Assembly (NCBI GenBank): GCA_027452145.1
Contig: DAIDHB010000259.1
Location: 1 to 62,836, forward strand
Length of the DNA: 62,836 nt
Source of the DNA: Planctomycetales bacterium
GTDB taxonomy: Bacteria; Planctomycetota; Planctomycetia; Isosphaerales; Isosphaeraceae
Direction: 5' to 3'
In this document: positions 60,651-62,836 of the stretch, piece after piece
Layout: every line of letters begins with the position of its first letter
Numbering within the stretch: the stretch's first letter is position 1
Translations under genes and position numbers: made by a program
Notes under the pieces: generated by a model
Told to the model about the DNA's origin: nothing
The model's database searches: none
The model's input: only the letters and a program-made list of their open reading frames with translations

Positions 60651-61292
60651 ATGGGGGTTCGGCGGACTGTATCGGAGTTGACGGGCCGGAGCGGGCCGGC
60701 GTGGGCCGTCGCGGTCGTCCTCTCGGGCAGCGTTGTGGGATGCTGGCGGGACGAGCCCGAGCCGGCGCGCGGCGGCCTGGCGCGAGCGGCGATCGCGGTC
60801 CGGAGCGCGGCATTCGAGGAGGGCGCGGCGATCCCCGGCGAGTTCACCTGCGACGGCGCCGACCGCTCGCCGCCCCTGGAGTGGTCGGGCATCCCCGACT
60901 CGGCCCGGGAGCTGGCGCTCCTGGTTGACGACCCCGACGCCCCGGGCGGGACGTTCACGCACTGGGTCGTCGTCGGGCTGGCGCCCGGGGTCACGGGGCT
61001 CAAACCGGGCGTGCCGGCCGAGGAGAATCTACCGGCCGGCTCGCTGATCGGGGCGGCCGGAGGGTCGCCTGGCAAGTCGACCCGCCAGGGAAAAAACGAC
61101 TTCGGCAAGGTCGGCTACGGCGGCCCGTGCCCGCCCGGCGGCACGCACCGCTACCGCTTCCGCCTGTTCGCTCTCAACGCGACGATCCCGACGGGCGAGA
61201 GGGCGCCGACCCGCGCCGAGCTGGTGAAGGCCATGGAGGGGCACATCGTCGCCGAGGGGACACTGACCGGCAAGTACACCCGTTCCCGGTGA
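60651..61292 (+). CDS. YbhB/YbcL family (PEBP-like) lipoprotein
   Basis: The 213-residue protein has a lipoprotein-type signal (AVAVVLSGSVVGC, Cys near residue 31) and one phosphatidylethanolamine-binding protein (PEBP) domain (about 48-211). The two PEBP signatures are LALLVDDPDAPGGTFTHWVV and YGGPCPPGGTHRYRFRLFAL. Bacterial members are called Raf kinase inhibitor-like; they bind small anionic ligands, with no proven enzyme activity. Start 60651 has GGGGAGG 6 nt upstream. It is divergent from the metalloprotease gene across 235 bp; a link between the two is speculative. Confidence 0.92.
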   Translation: MGVRRTVSELTGRSGPAWAVAVVLSGSVVGCWRDEPEPARGGLARAAIAVRSAAFEEGAAIPGEFTCDGADRSPPLEWSGIPDSARELALLVDDPDAPGGTFTHWVVVGLAPGVTGLKPGVPAEENLPAGSLIGAAGGSPGKSTRQGKNDFGKVGYGGPCPPGGTHRYRFRLFALNATIPTGERAPTRAELVKAMEGHIVAEGTLTGKYTRSR

Positions 61293-61456
61293 TCGGCCGG
61301 TGCGGCCGTTCGAACTCTGGCCGGTGTCGGGCGAGACCGCGCGCGAGACCGGTCGGCCTCGATTCGTCTGGTCAATCCCGACCATTGCGGGTAGAACACC
61401 GCGTGTCCGTGCGGCCGGTCGGGGCGATCGCGGGCGATTGGGGAGGACGGGGCGCG

Positions 61457-62485
61457 ATGGCAGCTTGGAGGCGATGGGCCGCGCTCGGCGTCCTGACCTG
61501 GGTGGCCGCCGCCGCGCCGGAGGCCCGGGCGTCGGCCGACGTGAGGCTCGACCGGGACTTCATCGCCGGGATCATCGAGAAATTGCCGCCGGTCGCGTTC
61601 GACCGGCCGAACCAGTACCGCGGATTCGTCCACCACTTCCACCTGATCGGCATCGAGCCGAAGGCGCGGCAGCTCGTGGTCGGCTGCCGGATCGACGGCG
61701 AGTTCCGCGCGCCGGTCAACGGGCCGCTCAGCGACCGGATCGCGCGGAGCCCGCGGACGCCCGAGGGCTGGCGCAAGTTCGGATTCGACATCCGGGCGAG
61801 AGTGAATGTCGAGCCCGGCAACGGCGCGCCCAGGTTCCAGATCGCGATCGACGAGGTCAAGCGACGCGACCTGGATGGCGCGACGGGGCTCGTCGCCAGG
61901 GCACTCGGGCAGCTCTTCGACGAGCTGATCACCCAGTTCGCCAACGGTCGGGCCACGCAGCTCAGCGAGCGGCTCAACGCCGAGATCGCTCGCAGGATCG
62001 CGATCTTCCGGGAGTATGGGGTCTTCGTCGGCATCGAGTACTCGGCGTCCGAGCTGCTGCTCCACTTCGACCTGACCCGGCTCCGCGCCGAGGGCGTCGC
62101 CGGCTACGTCTTCGCGACCGAGCAACCGGGGACCGTGCCCTTCTACCGATGGGTCCACCCCGCCGACCGCTCCCACTTCTACACGATCCGTCCCAATGCG
62201 CCAGACCGCCCCCGGGCCGTCGGCGAGGGGGTCGCGTGCTACGTGATGGACCATCGCGTCCCCGACGCGGTGCCGCTCTATCAGTGGTCCAACGGCAACG
62301 ACCACCTCTACACCTCGGCGCTCGACGGCGAGCGGGCTGCGCGCCTGGGATACCGGCTGCGCGGGGTCGCGTGCTTCGTGTTCCGCGACCCGATCCCGGG
62401 CACGGTGCCGCTCTACCGCTTCTTCGACCCGAGGCGGCGCCAGCACTTCTACACCCTGCATCCCCACGCCGAGTTCCTGAAATAG
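61457..62485 (+). CDS. Exported protein with three C-terminal DUF5648 repeats
   Basis: The 342-residue protein has a signal peptide (ALGVLTWVAAAAPEARA), an N-terminal domain of about 170 residues (including IEKLPPVAFDRPNQYRGFVH and RFQIAIDEVKRRDLDG) that I do not recognise, and three DUF5648-like repeats (about 212-340). The repeats read GYVFATEQPGTVPFYRWVHP, CYVMDHRVPDAVPLYQWSNG and CFVFRDPIPGTVPLYRFFDP, each followed by an H-F-Y-T or H-L-Y-T segment. DUF5648 repeats occur at the ends of secreted lipases and other enzymes and are probably binding modules. Start 61457 has GGGGAGG upstream. The role of the N-terminal domain is unknown. Confidence 0.82.
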   Translation: MAAWRRWAALGVLTWVAAAAPEARASADVRLDRDFIAGIIEKLPPVAFDRPNQYRGFVHHFHLIGIEPKARQLVVGCRIDGEFRAPVNGPLSDRIARSPRTPEGWRKFGFDIRARVNVEPGNGAPRFQIAIDEVKRRDLDGATGLVARALGQLFDELITQFANGRATQLSERLNAEIARRIAIFREYGVFVGIEYSASELLLHFDLTRLRAEGVAGYVFATEQPGTVPFYRWVHPADRSHFYTIRPNAPDRPRAVGEGVACYVMDHRVPDAVPLYQWSNGNDHLYTSALDGERAARLGYRLRGVACFVFRDPIPGTVPLYRFFDPRRRQHFYTLHPHAEFLK

Positions 62486-62519
62486 GCAGCGGACCAGGCG
62501 GTCTCGAGCCGGCGCGGCC

Positions 62520-62836
62520 TCATCGCGGCTCCGGCACGGGCCGGCGCTCCAGACGCCGATAGCCCTCGGCCAGCTCGGTGATCTCGATCGACTGGCCGGC
62601 CGGAATGTCGCGAAACACCTGAGTCGTGCCGCTCGTGGGCCAGTGAATTTCGAGTGTCGCGACCCGATCGGCCCGGGCCAGGCCGAAGGTCTGCTCCAGG
62701 GCGTTGCCCCCGAAGCTGCTGCCCGAGGTGACGACGCGATGGACGGTGATCGGGTGCGGGCCGGCGGTCACGGCCTTGATCCGCGCTCCGATCGCGGCGC
62801 GGTTGGTCTTCTTGCCGACGAGCTTCACCGAGAGCC
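62520..62836 (-). CDS. C-terminal part of an ASPIC/UnbV (CRTAC1-type) protein (5' end outside window)
   Basis: The visible 105 residues form an ASPIC/UnbV domain: VKLVGKKTNRAAIGARIKAV, SGSSFGGNALEQTFGLARA and ATLEIHWPTSGTTQVFRDIP. This domain normally ends large exported FG-GAP/VCBS beta-propeller proteins of the CRTAC1 type. The frame is open to the edge of the window, so the gene continues beyond it. A GTG at 62826-62828 lies inside the domain and is not the true start. These proteins are surface or periplasmic and their function is mostly unproven. Confidence 0.88.
   Translation of the reverse strand, partial: LSVKLVGKKTNRAAIGARIKAVTAGPHPITVHRVVTSGSSFGGNALEQTFGLARADRVATLEIHWPTSGTTQVFRDIPAGQSIEITELAEGYRRLERRPVPEPR

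Overview
This window comes from a high-GC bacterium. It looks like a planctomycete, most probably of the Isosphaeraceae (Singulisphaera/Paludisphaera/Tautonia type). The evidence is three DUF1559 prepilin-like proteins, an ECF sigma factor overlapping a membrane Ser/Thr kinase with TPRs, ThuA and DUF1080 domains, N-terminal LEPR-XLL-type sorting motifs, a giant cadherin-like/YD-repeat protein and the C-terminus of an ASPIC/UnbV protein. Taxonomy and functions are inferred from protein families read by eye; no database search was run. I saw no rRNA, tRNA, CRISPR array, integrase or transposase.

Layout. 1-7.7 kb: end of a CARDB-like exported protein, a degenerate phospholipase/carboxylesterase-like protein, a zinc-ribbon membrane protein, and the overlapping ECF sigma factor and kinase-TPR pair. 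7.8-18.7 kb: a LEPR-XLL-type surface protein on the minus strand, then a 2752-residue TPR/alpha-2-macroglobulin fusion without a recognisable thioester motif. 18.8-24 kb: NIPSNAP protein, GAF/HD-GYP phosphodiesterase, a cbiM-cbiQ-cbiO type cobalt/nickel ECF transporter operon and pdxH. 24-29.5 kb: an inverted-repeat element, a PD-(D/E)XK-like protein, and a PAS-AraC regulator ahead of a probable carbohydrate operon (frameshifted DUF1080-ThuA gene, sugar isomerase, ThuA). 30-36.5 kb: WD40 protein, LRR protein, toroid (terpene-cyclase-fold) membrane protein and a DUF1559 protein.

36.5-50 kb: a 3623-residue LEPR-XLL/Ig-like/YD-repeat protein lies between two DUF1559 paralogues of equal length (311 aa), together with an orphan CusR-like response regulator and a PepSY-like lipoprotein. 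50-62.8 kb: sedolisin-type peptidase, exported peroxiredoxin, small membrane protein, divergent ribosome recycling factor paralogue, TPR-like membrane protein, HEAT lipoprotein, third DUF1559 protein, large gluzincin-type metalloprotease, PEBP lipoprotein, DUF5648 protein and the end of an ASPIC/UnbV protein.

Most genes appear to encode envelope, surface or regulatory functions rather than one pathway. The clearest operons are ECF sigma factor-kinase, cbiMQO, the ThuA/isomerase sugar cluster and DUF1559-PepSY. The features most worth following up are a 13-bp perfect inverted repeat that can mask the NIPSNAP ribosome binding site, a CusR-box-like site in front of the orphan regulator, the divergent recycling factor, the macroglobulin without a thioester, the pseudo-esterase, and the inverted-repeat element beside an uncharacterised nuclease-like gene.
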